A DNA stretch of 7,541 nt, taken from Candidatus Caenarcanales bacterium (GTDB lineage: Bacteria > Cyanobacteriota > Vampirovibrionia > Caenarcaniphilales > Caenarcanaceae). The stretch lies in contig CANLFK010000110.1 in assembly GCA_947489925.1 (NCBI GenBank), forward strand, positions 1 through 7,541, in the 5' to 3' direction. Shown here piece by piece: positions 6,124 to 7,541 of the stretch. A program made the position numbers and the translations under genes. The notes beneath the pieces are model-generated. The model saw nothing but the letters and a program-made list of their open reading frames with translations, ran no database searches and was not told the DNA's origin. How positions within the stretch are numbered: position 1 is the first letter of the stretch; every line of letters starts with the position of its first letter.

Positions 6124-6717
6124 ATGAAAACCCCAGATGAAACAACTTTTTTTAGCTTGTCTTTTGTTTTTATTGCTTTGGCATTTTCTTTAGGAGCGGC
6201 TTATTTTGATCTCAAAAATCGTAAAATCCCGAATTGGTATAATTTAACTGGATTTGGAATTGCTTTTTTAGCCAGATTGATTTTACTTTTTATTAGTTTT
6301 GAATATTTGAAAAGTGGCTTATTAGGCTTTTTGGTAGGTTTTTTTATTTTATTTCCTTTTTTTCTTTTTCGCTTGGCTGGTGGCGGAGATATTAAATTAT
6401 TAGCGGCTTTGGGTATGATTATGGGTTTTAAAGGTTTTTTATGGATTTTTGCATTAACCGCTTTTTGGGACGGAGCTATTTTATTTCCGCTCAATTGGAT
6501 TTGGACTTTTTATTTATTTTTAAGGCTTCCATTTCCGCTTAAAGAAAAATTTAATAATATTGTCTCTCATTTTAAAAGCTTAAAGCGTTCTAGCAAAAAA
6601 CCATATGCCCTGCCCGTCTTTTTGGCTTGTTTGTCTTATATACTTTTGTATTTTTATGCGAATAAATTTATCACGCATTATTTTGGTTATCAGTTTGACT
6701 TAAAAAGCAATTTATAA
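6124..6717 (+). CDS. A24-family prepilin peptidase, short form
   Basis: The 197-residue polytopic membrane protein cleaves the leader from type IV pilin-like precursors at the inner membrane. Both catalytic aspartates of this aspartic protease family are visible: D29 in 'AAYFDLKNRKIPN', and D89 in the GxGD-type motif 'LAGGGDIKLLAALG'. Hydrophobic segments lie at about 10-28, 42-58, 65-82, 92-117 (probably two close helices) and 160-178. The N-terminal methyltransferase domain of PilD-type enzymes is missing, so it resembles the short CpaA/TadV-like form. Pilin or secretion genes are not in the window. A basic loop ('FKSLKRSSKKP') precedes the last helix. The gene follows lysR by 15 bases, has no Shine-Dalgarno, and its stop overlaps the opposing TonB-like gene's stop. 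Confidence 0.9.
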   Translation: MKTPDETTFFSLSFVFIALAFSLGAAYFDLKNRKIPNWYNLTGFGIAFLARLILLFISFEYLKSGLLGFLVGFFILFPFFLFRLAGGGDIKLLAALGMIMGFKGFLWIFALTAFWDGAILFPLNWIWTFYLFLRLPFPLKEKFNNIVSHFKSLKRSSKKPYALPVFLACLSYILLYFYANKFITHYFGYQFDLKSNL

Positions 6718-7541
6718 TTCTTCAATTACTCGTCCATCTGGATATTGAGATAATTTTATTTTTAAATCAGTGTCTAAGTCCGCTTTTCCTTGAGTATTCC
6801 AAAATAATTCAGTAATTAAATAAGGTTTTCCATTTTTTGGTTTTAATAGTGGATTCATTGATTCAATAACTGAAATAACAATTGAGTCAGTTTTTAAATC
6901 ATTTGATGGTTCAACAATTTCAATATCTGAGATAATTCCATCAACTGAAACCTTATATCTCATAACAGTTGAATAAGGCTTTGGAGCTTTTTGCCAGACT
7001 AATTCATCTCTTTCATTTTCTCTAACTTTAGCGGTTATATATTCTGAATAGCTTTTAGTTTTGCGTGAATATTCTTTAATATAATTTTTCTTTTCGGGTA
7101 AAGGTCTATTTCCTTTATTAAAACTAATTTCTGGCTTTGGAATTGGCTTTATGGCTGGCGAAAACTTTTTATCTGAAAATTCATTAAGTCCATCAATTTC
7201 ATTACTTAATTGCAAATCAAAATTCAATTCTTTGGTTAATTCTTTATTATTTTTTTCTATTTGTTTTGGATTAGTATTTTGTTTAGTTTCTTTTTGTTTT
7301 TTTTGTTCAGATAGCTTTTCATAAACTTTTTCAGCTTCATTTTTTATAGATTTTTGTACTTCACTTTTAGAAAATATAAAAGGCAATAATAATAAAGCCC
7401 AAAAAATACCTAAATTTAAACTATAAGACAAACTTAAACTACCTAAAAATAATTTCTTTTCATTATTAATATTATCTTGCTCAGAGACAATGTCTAGGTT
7501 TTTTGGTAAAGCAAATATCGAAATTATACAATTAAATAATA
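6712..7541 (-). CDS. TonB-like envelope protein, 5' end beyond window
   Basis: TonB-type proteins span the inner membrane once and reach through the periplasm to outer-membrane partners. The frame stays open from the TAA at 6712-6714 to the right edge. A TTG at 7431 is possible, but it would cut a hydrophobic stretch that starts about ten codons earlier ('KKLFLGSLSLSYSLNLGIFW', then 'ALLLLPFIF'). No ATG, GTG or TTG lies in frame between 7431 and the edge, so the true start is probably outside. After this single membrane anchor comes a Lys/Glu/Asn-rich low-complexity stretch with a likely coiled coil ('EAEKVYEKLSEQKKQKETKQ') and a Pro/Lys-rich part ('PAIKPIPKPE'). A compact C-terminal domain follows, with 'MRYKVSVDGIISDIEIVEPS' and 'SVIESMNPLLKP', which matches the core of the TonB C-terminal fold ('xVxxdGxVxxxxVxxSS...'). 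The usual upstream 'GxxG' turn is absent. A true TonB or another TonB-C-domain protein are both possible; no ExbB/ExbD is seen. Confidence 0.72.
   Translation of the reverse strand, partial: LFNCIISIFALPKNLDIVSEQDNINNEKKLFLGSLSLSYSLNLGIFWALLLLPFIFSKSEVQKSIKNEAEKVYEKLSEQKKQKETKQNTNPKQIEKNNKELTKELNFDLQLSNEIDGLNEFSDKKFSPAIKPIPKPEISFNKGNRPLPEKKNYIKEYSRKTKSYSEYITAKVRENERDELVWQKAPKPYSTVMRYKVSVDGIISDIEIVEPSNDLKTDSIVISVIESMNPLLKPKNGKPYLITELFWNTQGKADLDTDLKIKLSQYPDGRVIEEL

Overview
The window is AT-rich DNA from a bacterium with a Gram-negative type envelope. It is almost fully coding: every stretch over about 170 bases belongs to a gene. The envelope inference rests on a heptosyltransferase I-like LPS enzyme at the left edge and a TonB-like protein at the right edge. 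The S-adenosylhomocysteinase, with its short 'SWxSGT'-type C-terminus, and the sliding clamp, ending 'YLLMPVQLRN', look similar to cyanobacterial proteins as I remember them. A non-photosynthetic relative of Cyanobacteria (Melainabacteria/Vampirovibrionia, or Margulisbacteria) is therefore my best guess. It is an inference from remembered families, not a search result.

Layout from left to right. (1) The 5' part of a GT9 LPS heptosyltransferase gene (1-729, minus) runs off the left edge. Its reading frame contains an in-frame GC-rich palindromic element (166-205) unlike anything else in the window. (2) Divergent from it is a two-gene plus-strand unit, dnaN (807-2012) and the C-terminal subunit of a split transketolase (2014-2976), separated by one base. 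(3) A minus-strand block follows: rpsU (bS21) at 4781-4972, ahcY at 3485-4759, and a small unrecognised gene at 2963-3376 that overlaps the end of the transketolase gene tail to tail. (4) A 164-base divergent region separates rpsU from a plus-strand pair, a LysR-type regulator (5137-6108) and an A24 prepilin peptidase (6124-6717). (5) A minus-strand TonB-like gene (6712 to the right edge) converges on the peptidase, and the two stop codons lie in one shared palindromic hexamer.

The genes are mostly housekeeping: replication clamp, pentose phosphate carbon rearrangement, methyl-cycle recycling, ribosome, envelope and secretion. I see no defence system, CRISPR array, transposase, tRNA or rRNA, and no multi-gene system that looks new. 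Two observations deserve a second look. One is the GC-rich palindrome recruited into the heptosyltransferase coding sequence at the predicted interdomain linker. The other is that rpsU alone, of the eight genes whose start I can place, has a strong Shine-Dalgarno site, paired with a TTG start. That resembles the bS21 autoregulation arrangement known in Bacteroidota. No convincing rho-independent terminator is visible anywhere.
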